A stretch of DNA of 64,000 nucleotides, taken from Acinetobacter sp. HR7 (GTDB lineage: Bacteria > Pseudomonadota > Gammaproteobacteria > Pseudomonadales > Moraxellaceae). The stretch is from positions 1 to 64,000 of the forward strand of contig NZ_JPQO01000046.1 in NCBI RefSeq assembly GCF_000773685.1, written 5' to 3'. Below the pieces are notes generated by a model. It did not search any database, was not told where the DNA came from, and saw nothing but the letters and a program-made list of their open reading frames with translations. The translations under genes and the position numbers were made by a program. Positions 54,705 to 63,609 of this stretch are shown here, piece after piece. The stretch's first letter is position 1. Every line of letters begins with the position of its first letter.

Positions 54705-56579
54705 TTATAGACCTGTTGTTTGAATTTTTAGATGCTGGATTAACACGCCATCAATCGCTACAGAACCCAAGTTTACAGAATTACCTGTTGGACTTTTAAA
54801 GACGATGCCAGTTGAATTTGTATCCTGCTTGGCACGCAACAAATTCGTTCCTGGGAGTCGCTCTACCGAACCTATCGAAATACTACTATGGGTTGCACTC
54901 CGTCCCTGATAATTAGCACTTAAATCTGTGCTGTGGTTTTTAATTGGCGTTCCACACTGATAAACATTACATGTACTACCTTGTAATTCAGATGAACCTA
55001 AACCACCTCCATAATTCTGATAAATTTGGGTATAAATTTCTTTAATATCCGGGATACGGGTCACTTCTAAAATAATGTTATTGCCTTCAGAGCCCACAAT
55101 AAATGGCTGATACATGTTACCTAATACCAAGTTAATATTTGGACTATACAAATATAAACCTTCAACTGGATTAAATAGTGGTGCTACTGAATTGTTTAAC
55201 GCTGGTGTTGGGCCTGCACCATCAGAATTATTATCACGTGCAGCTGTGCTAATACGTATACCTTTAGCATTTAAATCAGCACTAGCGCGTGTTAAATTTT
55301 CAGGTCGATCATTAGTATTTAAACGAATTAAACTCGCTAAACCTAATGTTTCACTATAGTTTAAATTACTTGACGGTAAGGTTTGAAAGAGTCGAACTTG
55401 TGAACCATTTAGACTTAAACCATTGGCGATGAACTGTAAGCGCAAACGTTCACTTTGATCCAGACCTCCAGTAGGTCCACCTGTAATAGGATCCACCGCA
55501 TTATTTGTATTAAAACCACGAGCAAAAATATCGGCCCAAAAACCAAGTTTAATATTATTATCCGCTTCTGTAGGGGTGACTGACATCAAGGGTGCTTCAA
55601 TCGCAATGTAGCCAACGTCTTTTTCTGTAATGGTAAACTGTCTCACTTTCTCAGCTGTACCTGCATGGACTAACCATGGGTTATCTGCACTCCCCCAATT
55701 AAAGCCCTGGTTACTAAAACGGCTACTTAAATCATTATCACTTTTAGATAATGCTAAACCGTAGATAAAAACATCCGCCTTAGTTTTTAGATTCTTAATA
55801 TCCGTTGCTGCATTTATTGTTGTTCGAATTTGCTGATTTGTGTGCAATTTTACAGCGTTGAGTGCAAATAGTTCTGCTTTTGTATTGGCACGGTCATCTG
55901 CCAAAGTATTCGCCTCAGAAGTTATTCTATTGTTTACTTTAGTATTAATTTGATTAATATAAGTTTGTACATTATTTACATCGTTAGTCGCATCATTTCT
56001 TGCTGCCTCTTGCTTACGCGCAGTAGTCCATAACAAATAAGCTATTCCATTATATTTATTATTCATATAATAATTATAGCGCTCTTGAGCTACTGTTCCC
56101 GCAACAAAAGTCTTCTCGTAATTTATATAATTTGTTCGTTGTGCTGTGTTAATTTCAGCATAAGCTGTCTGAAACTCAGAATCATAAATACGAGCATATT
56201 CTGCATTCTTGGAATTAGTATATGTTGCATTATAGGATGCTTGATATTGTGCATCATAAGCCGGCTGATAAACATTATTAAATGCACGCTCTGAAAGCTG
56301 GTCATAATTTTCACCCGTTGGAATAATACGAATAAAACCTGTGTCATATTGTCCCGGGTCTGCTAGACCTCGCGCATAACTTGAACCTGCAGAAAGATCT
56401 TTTGGTCCCTGAAATACCATTTTAAAGTTATCTAAAACAAGAGCTACACCCTCTCCTGTCGACTCAGACAAAGAAGTGTCCGACAACTCTTGTAATGCAA
56501 AAGTTGCTGGACTCATGCATAGACTGACCAACATAGCCAAGTAACTCGCACGAAATGAATATGTCCGTTGTTGAATCAT
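54705..56579 (-). CDS. exported protein with Tyr-ladder helical insertion, gene 1 of cluster
   Basis: 624-aa protein, first gene of the cluster. The signal peptide ends ATFA and is followed by LQELSDTSLSESTGEGVALVL, the cluster motif in degenerate form. A strand-rich start is interrupted by a long helical, Ala/Asn/Gln-rich region at about residues 95-255. Within it Tyr recurs every fourth residue (104, 108, 112, 116, 120, 128, 132, 140, with Phe at 136). Strand-rich sequence resumes after about 290. A CNVYQC pair lies near 530. I start at ATG 56579, nine bases after AAGG; an ATG at 56588 directly abuts that site and a GTG lies at 56606. Confidence 0.72.
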   Translation of the reverse strand: MIQQRTYSFRASYLAMLVSLCMSPATFALQELSDTSLSESTGEGVALVLDNFKMVFQGPKDLSAGSSYARGLADPGQYDTGFIRIIPTGENYDQLSERAFNNVYQPAYDAQYQASYNATYTNSKNAEYARIYDSEFQTAYAEINTAQRTNYINYEKTFVAGTVAQERYNYYMNNKYNGIAYLLWTTARKQEAARNDATNDVNNVQTYINQINTKVNNRITSEANTLADDRANTKAELFALNAVKLHTNQQIRTTINAATDIKNLKTKADVFIYGLALSKSDNDLSSRFSNQGFNWGSADNPWLVHAGTAEKVRQFTITEKDVGYIAIEAPLMSVTPTEADNNIKLGFWADIFARGFNTNNAVDPITGGPTGGLDQSERLRLQFIANGLSLNGSQVRLFQTLPSSNLNYSETLGLASLIRLNTNDRPENLTRASADLNAKGIRISTAARDNNSDGAGPTPALNNSVAPLFNPVEGLYLYSPNINLVLGNMYQPFIVGSEGNNIILEVTRIPDIKEIYTQIYQNYGGGLGSSELQGSTCNVYQCGTPIKNHSTDLSANYQGRSATHSSISIGSVERLPGTNLLRAKQDTNSTGIVFKSPTGNSVNLGSVAIDGVLIQHLKIQTTGL

Positions 56580-56768
56580 GTCAAACATCCTTCTTATGCT
56601 AAGCACTACTTTTTTATCCTTAAGCTTCCCAGCCGAGTCAGTGCTTTTTTATATGATGCTGTTAGCATCTTTTATAGATATATTTCTGTCATTATGCTTA
56701 TTTTTATATCGAATTCCAAAATATCGTGACCAAAAAGCCAAAGTTTCCGATGAATGAAATTCTAAAAA

Positions 56769-56797
56769 AATAAACGGGACTTTAAGTCCCGTTTATT
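56769..56797 (-). terminator. terminator of dcd
   Basis: AATAAACGGGACT pairs with AGTCCCGTTTATT around TTA (13 bp). The minus-strand tail continues as T7. Confidence 0.85.
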
Positions 56798-56813
56798 CAA
56801 TGTATTAGCAATA

Positions 56814-57383
56814 TTATGCTTTTGGCAAGGTCACACCTGTCTGGCCTTGGTATTTACCACCACGGTCTTTATAGGATGTTTCACAAATTTCATCAGATTC
56901 AAAGAACAGCATTTGCGCTACACCTTCACCTGCATAAATCCGTGCCGGCAAGTTAGTCGTATTTGAGAATTCCAAAGTCACATGGCCTTCCCACTCAGGC
57001 TCTAGCGGCGTTACGTTAACGATGATCCCACAACGCGCATAGGTTGATTTACCCAGACAAACGGTCAGCACATTACGTGGAATGCGGAAGTATTCGACTG
57101 TACGCGCCAAGGCAAATGAGTTGGGTGGAATAATGCAAACGTCTGATTCAATATCGATAAAGCTTTTTTCATCAAAGTTTTTCGGATCAACAATCGCTGA
57201 ATGCACGTTGGTAAATACCTTAAACTCGCGTGCGCAACGAACGTCATAGCCATAGCTCGAAACACCATAGGAAATGAGCTTTTGACCATTTTCATCAAAA
57301 CGGACCTGGTTTTCTGCATACGGTTCGATCATGCCGTGTTTTTCGCTCATTTCGCGAATCCAGCGATCAGACTTAATTGCCAT
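56814..57383 (-). CDS. dcd: dCTP deaminase
   Basis: 189-aa trimeric enzyme that deaminates dCTP to dUTP for dTTP synthesis. Family motifs are complete: [64 protein letters not shown] (the Glu of GHVTLEF is catalytic), and the C-terminal [14 protein letters not shown]. The start at 57383 (MAIKSDRW) gives the standard length; three extra codons precede it. It is divergent from the TAXI gene. Confidence 0.95.
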   Translation of the reverse strand: MAIKSDRWIREMSEKHGMIEPYAENQVRFDENGQKLISYGVSSYGYDVRCAREFKVFTNVHSAIVDPKNFDEKSFIDIESDVCIIPPNSFALARTVEYFRIPRNVLTVCLGKSTYARCGIIVNVTPLEPEWEGHVTLEFSNTTNLPARIYAGEGVAQMLFFESDEICETSYKDRGGKYQGQTGVTLPKA

Positions 57384-57764
57384 TGATGTCAATCCAAAAT
57401 ATTAAAATCAGTAATTGCGACGTACTTTAACTGAATTTTACCTTAATGAAAATAAGCTGCACCTTGATGGCTATATTTCATTCAGAATCTTGAAATGACG
57501 TTCCCGGTGATGCTTTTATTAAAGAGCTAATTAGGCATATTTCAATGATAAGTCCAAGCTATGTATCCTGCTTATTTTCTTCAACATATTGATAACGTAA
57601 ATTTTTGAAAAAAATGCTATTAAAGGTATTCAGGCAAAATAATTGCTGATAGATTGTACCAGAACAACAATTGATCATTCACATTTTTCAACATCCAGAC
57701 GGTTTCATACATTGTTGTTTTAACAATATTTTTAAAAATTACACAATAATATCAGGAGTCATAT
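57384..57764. other. divergent intergenic region, dcd / TAXI operon
   Basis: A/T-rich, no gene seen. ATTGTT (57711-57716) and AACAAT (57722-57727) form a small inverted repeat 37 bp before the TAXI ATG, and AGGAG sits just before that ATG. Confidence 0.4.
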
Positions 57765-58769
57765 ATGAATAAATGGATCAAACTTTCAGTCATGAGTGTA
57801 GCGCTATCAGGCGTAGTTGCTTGCTCAAATGATAAGGCTCAAAACAAATCTGCCGATCAGGCTGCATCTGGTGAAAGCGTAGCTGCAGATAAGCTACAAA
57901 CCCGCTTTGTGAACATTGCTACAGGTGGCGCCTCAGGCCCTTATAATGTCATCGGGACAGGATTGGCTGAAATCTATAACAAGACCTACGGCGTGAGTTC
58001 CAAAACCCAGACCACCGGGGCTTCTGTTGAGAACCTGAATTTATTAAAACAGAACAAAGTTGAAATGGCCTTCGTGATGAGTGACAGTCTGACTGAAGCC
58101 ATTAATGGTAAAGGCAGTTTTAGTTCTAAAATTGACAATGTTCAGCAGATCGCTGCTCTTTATCCAAACTATGTGCAAATCGTAACTTCAAAACGCTCTG
58201 GTATCAAAAATATTGAAGACCTGAAAGGCAAGCGAATTGCCGTGGGTGCACAGAATTCAGGTGTAGAAGTGAATGCCCGTACCCTGCTGAATGGTTTTGG
58301 GATTACCTATAATGATGTCAAAGTAGATTATCTTGGTTATGCTGAAGCAGCTGATGCCTTGAAAGGCGGCAAACTGGATGCAGCCTTCCTGACCAGTGGC
58401 ATTCCAAACTCTTCACTCATGGAATTACAACAAGGTTTTGACCTGCAACTGGTCAGCATCAATCCAGACAAAGTCAAAGCCATTGCCAAAGATCAGGCTT
58501 ATTTCCTGCCGATGACCATTCCTAAAGGTACCTATGGTAATGCTGAAGATATTCCTACAGCTGCGATCATGAATGCACTGGTGGTTCGTTCAGATCTCTC
58601 TACCGATGATGTATATAAGCTGACCAAGACTTTCTTCTCTAGTCTGGATCAACTGGCTAACTCACATCAGGCAGCCAAAGAAATCACTTTAGAAGGTGCA
58701 CAAAAAGGTCTGGTTGCTCCACTGCATCCGGGTGCGCAAAAATTCTATGATGAGAATAAAGCGAACTGA
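57765..58769 (+). CDS. TAXI family TRAP transporter solute-binding lipoprotein
   Basis: 334-aa periplasmic receptor for a TRAP-TAXI importer. A lipobox (SGVVAC, Cys20) anchors it. The TAXI opening FVNIATGGASGPYNVIGTGLAEIYNKTYG follows, then SVENLNLLKQNKVEMAFVMSD and LKGKRIAVGAQNSGVEVNARTLL, a dicarboxylate or glutamate-type periplasmic binding fold; the ligand is not established. Its TGA overlaps the ATG of the DUF1850 gene (TGATG). AGGAG precedes its own ATG. Confidence 0.9.
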   Translation: MNKWIKLSVMSVALSGVVACSNDKAQNKSADQAASGESVAADKLQTRFVNIATGGASGPYNVIGTGLAEIYNKTYGVSSKTQTTGASVENLNLLKQNKVEMAFVMSDSLTEAINGKGSFSSKIDNVQQIAALYPNYVQIVTSKRSGIKNIEDLKGKRIAVGAQNSGVEVNARTLLNGFGITYNDVKVDYLGYAEAADALKGGKLDAAFLTSGIPNSSLMELQQGFDLQLVSINPDKVKAIAKDQAYFLPMTIPKGTYGNAEDIPTAAIMNALVVRSDLSTDDVYKLTKTFFSSLDQLANSHQAAKEITLEGAQKGLVAPLHPGAQKFYDENKAN

Positions 58770-59254
58770 TGAAATGGATACAAGGTGCAGCAATTGCTGC
58801 ACTTTTTGGTTTGGCTGCTTTTTTTATTAGCTGTGTTTGGATGACATTTCCGTATATTTTTGTGGAAGTGAAAGAACAAAATTTTCAGTGCAAAATTGAC
58901 CAGAAATCTTTTCAGCTAAGCTGGATGCATTCGGTAGAAAGAACACAGTGGAAAGAACGTTATCGTCTAGACAAGGACCATTTCATTCTGACAGATACTC
59001 AGTTCATTTCATTTGGTGCGGGTACACCTGATCAAGGTACTATTACTCGACAGGAAGATGGCAACATCCATATGCAAATCAACCGGAAGATGAAAGAAAT
59101 CAATTGGGTGATTTCACGCAGAATGCAGGGACAAATTGAGAGTGCTGATCGTATCTGGAATATTTATAAGGATTTTCCCGACTACAGCACGGTACAACTT
59201 TCTATAAGAAAAGACAGCCTATGGAAAAAAAGAGGTTTAAATGATTGCCTATGA
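58769..59254 (+). CDS. DUF1850 domain-containing protein
   Basis: 161-aa protein with an N-terminal signal anchor (AAIAALFGLAAFFISCVWMTFP). A DUF1850 core follows: LSWMHSVERTQWKERYRL, FISFGAGTPDQGT. The family almost always sits with TAXI-type TRAP transporters, and its role in the uptake complex is unknown. It overlaps the TAXI gene by one base and the permease gene by four (ATGA), so the three genes are translationally coupled. Confidence 0.87.
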   Translation: MKWIQGAAIAALFGLAAFFISCVWMTFPYIFVEVKEQNFQCKIDQKSFQLSWMHSVERTQWKERYRLDKDHFILTDTQFISFGAGTPDQGTITRQEDGNIHMQINRKMKEINWVISRRMQGQIESADRIWNIYKDFPDYSTVQLSIRKDSLWKKRGLNDCL

Positions 59255-61260
59255 ATCCACAAGAAACAAGAAATGTGACCGAAGCACTGGATGATCAACA
59301 GCAACAAGAATTATTAGAAAAATTTGACCGTGAATCTGTCACTCGCAATCCGATTAACAAATCGGTTCGCTGGTTTATTGCTGCCTTGGCAATATCCTAT
59401 TCTTTATTTCATCTTTATATTACTTTTAATCCCTTACCCGAACTGATTCAACGTGCAGCGCATGTCTCCATTGGTCTGGCGCTGATTTTCCTGCTCTATC
59501 CAGCACGTCAAGCCAGCAGTCGACAAAAAGTCGCATGGACAGACTGGATTTGGGTGATCGCCTCTTTTGCTTCTTTCTTTTATTTGTTTAAAGAGTATCA
59601 AGCGATTATGACCACCCGGGGAGGCATTCCCAATACGCTGGACATTGTCTTCTCGATTATGACGGTAGTATTGGTGGTTGAGGCTGCTCGAAGGGTAATG
59701 GGCTGGATGTTGCCGATCCTGGGACTGATTTTCTTGAGCTATCCATTTGTCAGTCATTTTGATTGGATGCCAGATCGCTTGCTGACCCGTCCTTATACAT
59801 TGAGCGATATATTCGGGCAGATGTATCTCAAAACTGAAGGCTTATATTCATCAGCCATTGGGGCTTCAGTAACTTTTATCTTCCTATTTATCCTGTTTGG
59901 TGCATTTCTGGCGAAATCAGGAATGGGAAAATTATTCAATGATCTGGCTATGGCACTTGCCGGGCATAAGCAAGGTGGGCCAGCCAAAGTTGCGGTGATT
60001 TCCAGCGGTTTTATGGGCAGTATTAATGGTACTGCCGTTGCCAATGTGGTGGGAACCGGTTCATTTACCATTCCTTTAATGAAAAAAATTGGCTATCACA
60101 AAAACTTTGCCGGTGCTGTTGAAGCCAGTGCTTCTGTTGGCGGACAGATCTTGCCGCCAGTAATGGGTGCCAGCGCATTCATTATGGCAGAAACTACAAG
60201 TGTCAGTTACGGCACCATTGCCTTAGCCGCGGTATTGCCTGCCCTGCTGTATTATCTCGGTGTGATGGCACAAGTCCATTTCAGAGCCGGCCGGGATAAC
60301 CTGAAAGGTGTGCCCAAAGCTGACTTGCCAAGAGTGAAAGAAGTCCTGAAAGAACGAGGACATTTATTATTTCCGATCGTTGCTTTGGTATTCTTTTTAT
60401 TCCAGTCGATTCCAGTGAGTTATGCCGCTGTTTATACGATTTTATTGACCATTGTGGTCGCAGCATTCAAGAAATCCACCCGGATGGGGCCTAAGGAAAT
60501 TCTAGAAGCTTTAGCAGATGGTGCCAAACAATCACTTTCAGTGATGGCCGCCTGTGCGGTGGTGGGGATTATTATTGGTGTGGTGAGCTTAACCAGTTTT
60601 GGCTCGGTAATGACCTCTTCAATCATGAGCATCGGTGCGGGCAGTCTGTTCCTGACCTTGTTCTTTACCATGATTGCATCAATGATTTTGGGTATGGGCT
60701 TGCCATCGATTCCGGCCTATATCATTACCGCGACTATGGCAGCGCCTGCTTTAGCCAACTTCGATATTCCAATCTTAGTCGCACATATGTTTGTGTTCTA
60801 TTTTGGCTTGTTTGCCAATATTACCCCACCCGTTGCCTTGGCCGCCTTCGCCGGGGCCGGAATTGCCGGTGGTGATCCAATGCGTACGGGGTTTCTGGCC
60901 CTACGCTTGTCACTGGCTGGTTTTATTGTGCCATTCCTGTTCGTCTATAACCCGGCGATGCTGATGATTGATACGACAGATATTGCCGTGAATGCCAAAG
61001 AATTTGCCTTACCAGCATGGAATGTCATTTTAAGTATTACTGTAACATCCATTGTCGGCATTCTGGCACTGGGGGCCGCAGTCGAAGGGTATTTTAAAGC
61101 TAGCATGAACTGGTTCTGGCGCATTTTCCTCGGTGTAGGTGCACTCATGATGATTGTGCCGGAAACCATGACCGATATTATCGGCACCATCATGGTGATT
61201 ATTGCGATTGGGTTTAATGTTATTCAGTCCAGGAAACATAACCAGATTTCTACGACCTGA
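59251..61260 (+). CDS. TRAP transporter fused permease (TAXI type)
   Basis: 669-aa protein fusing the small (DctQ-like, about residues 45-170) and large (DctM-like, about 190-640) TRAP membrane subunits, with about 16-18 helices. Key motifs: AKVAVISSGFMGSINGTAVANVVGTGSFTIPLMKKIGYHKNFAGAVEASASVGGQILPPVMGASAFI and GMGLPSIPAYIITATMAAPAL. It is driven by a sodium gradient in known TRAPs. The ATG at 59251 overlaps the DUF1850 stop. The gene ends at a bidirectional terminator. Confidence 0.9.
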   Translation: MNPQETRNVTEALDDQQQQELLEKFDRESVTRNPINKSVRWFIAALAISYSLFHLYITFNPLPELIQRAAHVSIGLALIFLLYPARQASSRQKVAWTDWIWVIASFASFFYLFKEYQAIMTTRGGIPNTLDIVFSIMTVVLVVEAARRVMGWMLPILGLIFLSYPFVSHFDWMPDRLLTRPYTLSDIFGQMYLKTEGLYSSAIGASVTFIFLFILFGAFLAKSGMGKLFNDLAMALAGHKQGGPAKVAVISSGFMGSINGTAVANVVGTGSFTIPLMKKIGYHKNFAGAVEASASVGGQILPPVMGASAFIMAETTSVSYGTIALAAVLPALLYYLGVMAQVHFRAGRDNLKGVPKADLPRVKEVLKERGHLLFPIVALVFFLFQSIPVSYAAVYTILLTIVVAAFKKSTRMGPKEILEALADGAKQSLSVMAACAVVGIIIGVVSLTSFGSVMTSSIMSIGAGSLFLTLFFTMIASMILGMGLPSIPAYIITATMAAPALANFDIPILVAHMFVFYFGLFANITPPVALAAFAGAGIAGGDPMRTGFLALRLSLAGFIVPFLFVYNPAMLMIDTTDIAVNAKEFALPAWNVILSITVTSIVGILALGAAVEGYFKASMNWFWRIFLGVGALMMIVPETMTDIIGTIMVIIAIGFNVIQSRKHNQISTT

Positions 61261-61264
61261 TAAT

Positions 61265-61292
61265 AAAAAAGAGAGCCGAGGCTCTCTTTTTT
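61265..61292. terminator. bidirectional terminator
   Basis: AAAAAAGAGAGC pairs with GCTCTCTTTTTT around CGAG. It lies between the convergent TRAP and mrp genes. Confidence 0.9.
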
Positions 61293-61311
61293 AAATCTCA
61301 AATTTTACTGA

Positions 61312-62571
61312 TTAGAAAATACGAGTTTTATCTTTTTCAGCTTTCGGTAATTTTGCTGCAATTTTTTCTGCAATTTCCATATAACTATCTGCTGCTTCAT
61401 CGCCCGCAATTACTGACGGCGTTCCGGCATCAGCATTCTCACGAATCACTGCATTCAAAGGCAAGCGGCCAAGCAATGGAATGTGATATTGCTCTGCCAG
61501 TTGGTCACCACCGCCAGTACCAAAGATCTGCTCTTCATGGCCACAGTTCGAGCAGATATGAGTCGACATATTCTCGACTACACCCATCACTGGAATCTGT
61601 ACACGATTGAACAATTCAATACCTTTAGTTGCATCCAACAATGCCACATTTTGCGGTGTGGTCACAATCACAGCACCTGTGACTGGAATACGCTGAGCGA
61701 GCGTTAATTGGATATCCCCTGTACCTGGTGGCATGTCAATCATCAGCACATCCAGATCTGGCCATAAAGTTTGATTGAATAGCTGCATCAAGGCACCAGT
61801 GGCTTTCGGACCGCGCCAAGCCACAGGCGTATTGTTGTCACCGGTTAAGTGACCAATGGACAGTACCGCCATGCCATAAGCATCCAGTGGAACAAACTGC
61901 TCAGCTTCGATCATTGGGGTTTTTCCCGCATTACCGAGCATGGTTGGAATACTTGGACCGTAAATATCTGCATCCAGCACACCAACATGCAAACCTAATT
62001 TTTTTAGGGCTAATGCCAAGTTCACAGTCGTCGTTGATTTACCGACACCACCCTTGCCGGAAGACACCAGAATCACATTCTGGATACGTGGATGTTTTGG
62101 CACATCACGTTGTTGTGGTGCAGCTTTCTGGATGGGTGGATTGTTTGGATCAGCTTCTGCAGCTTGAGCGGTTTTGCCAGAAGCATCAACGACTGGAGGC
62201 AGACTAGATTTTGGCGCAGCAGTTTGTGACTGGCTGGAGCAGCTTTCACCCTCGGCATGATGATGGCCACAGCCACCTGCTTTATGACCGGTTTTCTGCT
62301 GGATCACATGCATATTCAGCTCTTTAATCCCGCATTTTTCCAGCGCATCAGCCAGTTCATCATGAATCTGCTGTAGCTGTTCTTTTTCTTCCGGATAGGT
62401 ATTAACGGTGATTTGCAGAATCTCGCCTTGTACATTGACCTGAGTAATACGGTCTTTCAAGGCATTGTTGGAATTTGGCAAGATATAGTTTTGCAGTACG
62501 TTCTGCACAGCTTCTTCGTTCACCTCCTTGGAAGGCGAAAAAACCGATTTAAGCGAAGAAAGCCACGACAT
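61312..62571 (-). CDS. apbC: iron-sulfur cluster carrier protein Mrp/ApbC
   Basis: 419-aa cytoplasmic P-loop NTPase that binds and delivers Fe-S clusters. Residues 1-95 form an MIP18/DUF59-like domain. Residues 160-410 are the ParA/MinD-like ATPase (deviant Walker A VSSGKGGVGKSTTTVNLAL at about 169-187). The cluster-binding CxxC is HICSNCGHEE near 335. Between the domains, residues 95-112 form a His/Cys-rich linker (HKAGGCGHHHAEGESC) not in the standard family plan. It is monocistronic and convergent with the TRAP operon. Confidence 0.92.
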   Translation of the reverse strand: MSWLSSLKSVFSPSKEVNEEAVQNVLQNYILPNSNNALKDRITQVNVQGEILQITVNTYPEEKEQLQQIHDELADALEKCGIKELNMHVIQQKTGHKAGGCGHHHAEGESCSSQSQTAAPKSSLPPVVDASGKTAQAAEADPNNPPIQKAAPQQRDVPKHPRIQNVILVSSGKGGVGKSTTTVNLALALKKLGLHVGVLDADIYGPSIPTMLGNAGKTPMIEAEQFVPLDAYGMAVLSIGHLTGDNNTPVAWRGPKATGALMQLFNQTLWPDLDVLMIDMPPGTGDIQLTLAQRIPVTGAVIVTTPQNVALLDATKGIELFNRVQIPVMGVVENMSTHICSNCGHEEQIFGTGGGDQLAEQYHIPLLGRLPLNAVIRENADAGTPSVIAGDEAADSYMEIAEKIAAKLPKAEKDKTRIF

Positions 62572-62855
62572 AGGTTACTCCAAAAATATAGATAGACATC
62601 TGAATCACTTAGTTTAACGGGGTTTTAGCTCCAGGTTAAGCATTCCGTTTCAGAAGTTATCTCAATATCTATTATTTCCAAGCAATTTAGTGGGTTTAAA
62701 CCATTTCATAAAACACTTTTGATTCAACCTCTCCGATCAGATAATTAACTTCGGATTATTTTTATCACAAAAAATTTAAGTTTCGCTTGGGCGACAGCTA
62801 CATATTCATAAAGCGCACCCAAGCTCGGGATCATTCTTATTTTTATAAAGGTAAT
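62572..62855. other. intergenic region between mrp and the hydrophilin gene
   Basis: No gene is seen. GCTTGGG (62785-62791) and CCCAAGC (62818-62824) are inverted and could form a weak terminator for the leftward hydrophilin-like gene. Confidence 0.3.
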
Positions 62856-63473
62856 CTATTTGGATTGATCAGCCGAATTCTGATCACTTTTGGATTTGGC
62901 CTCTTGAGGCGGGTTTTTATCTTCTGCGTCCTCTGATTTAGACTGCTCTTTTTTCATCTTGTTCAAGGTATCTGTCGCCATTTGTTTCAGTTCGCTCAGT
63001 TTAGTGGTTGCTTCATGAACCAGATCGGTAATCTTCTGTTTGGTATCTTCCAGCTTATGGATGGCTTCATCTTTAAGATAAGTCATACGATCTTGCTGAT
63101 CCTGACCATTGGCATGTTGCTGTTCTGCTTTGCCATTTAATCTTTGCGCTGACTGTTTTGAATCATTGGCTTCGCTGTTCTGCTTGGCTTCAGGTTTACC
63201 ATTTTTCAGCTCATTCAGAATCTTTTCACCTTTTTGTAAAAGCTCTTCACCAATCGAAATGGCTTTAGCTTTTAAATCATCCATCTTGGTGGTTTCAGTT
63301 TTTTCATCAGTATGATGTTTCTGAGTATTTAATACTTCCTGATGCTCTTGATTATGCTGTTTATCGATTTCGTTTTGCTTGAGTTCTTTTTCCATCTGAT
63401 CATTCGTTGCATGAGCGTGTTGTTGCTTGTCCTGATTTTGCTTTGAAGTACTGCTCTGGTTTTGTTGAGTCAT
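62856..63473 (-). CDS. hydrophilin/LEA-like hydrophilic protein
   Basis: 205-aa, extremely polar protein with no Cys, Trp or Phe and one Tyr. Residues 1-60 are Gln/His/Lys/Asn-rich and likely disordered. Predicted amphipathic helices lie at about 65-90 (KAISIGEELLQKGEKILNEL) and 130-175 (LVHEATTKLSELKQMATDTL). The tail is Lys/Glu/Asp/Ser-rich. This composition is that of LEA/hydrophilin desiccation-protective proteins, some of which aid drying tolerance in Acinetobacter; no signal peptide is seen. AGGAGG seven bases upstream fixes the ATG at 63473. Confidence 0.7.
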   Translation of the reverse strand: MTQQNQSSTSKQNQDKQQHAHATNDQMEKELKQNEIDKQHNQEHQEVLNTQKHHTDEKTETTKMDDLKAKAISIGEELLQKGEKILNELKNGKPEAKQNSEANDSKQSAQRLNGKAEQQHANGQDQQDRMTYLKDEAIHKLEDTKQKITDLVHEATTKLSELKQMATDTLNKMKKEQSKSEDAEDKNPPQEAKSKSDQNSADQSK

Positions 63474-63609
63474 GAGGTACCCTCCTAAGGTCATTCATAT
63501 AATTATTCAAACCGCTTTTTTAGCACAAAGCATGTAAGGAATCGGACGAAGTAAGCAAACTGCAACAAAGCCTGTACATGTTGTTGCTATTACTTGCAGG
63601 AGGTTGTAC

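Noticed and set aside
50179-56579. Autotransporter or two-partner secretion system
   Set aside because: No C-terminal beta-barrel, POTRA or TPS domain is visible in any of the four exported proteins.
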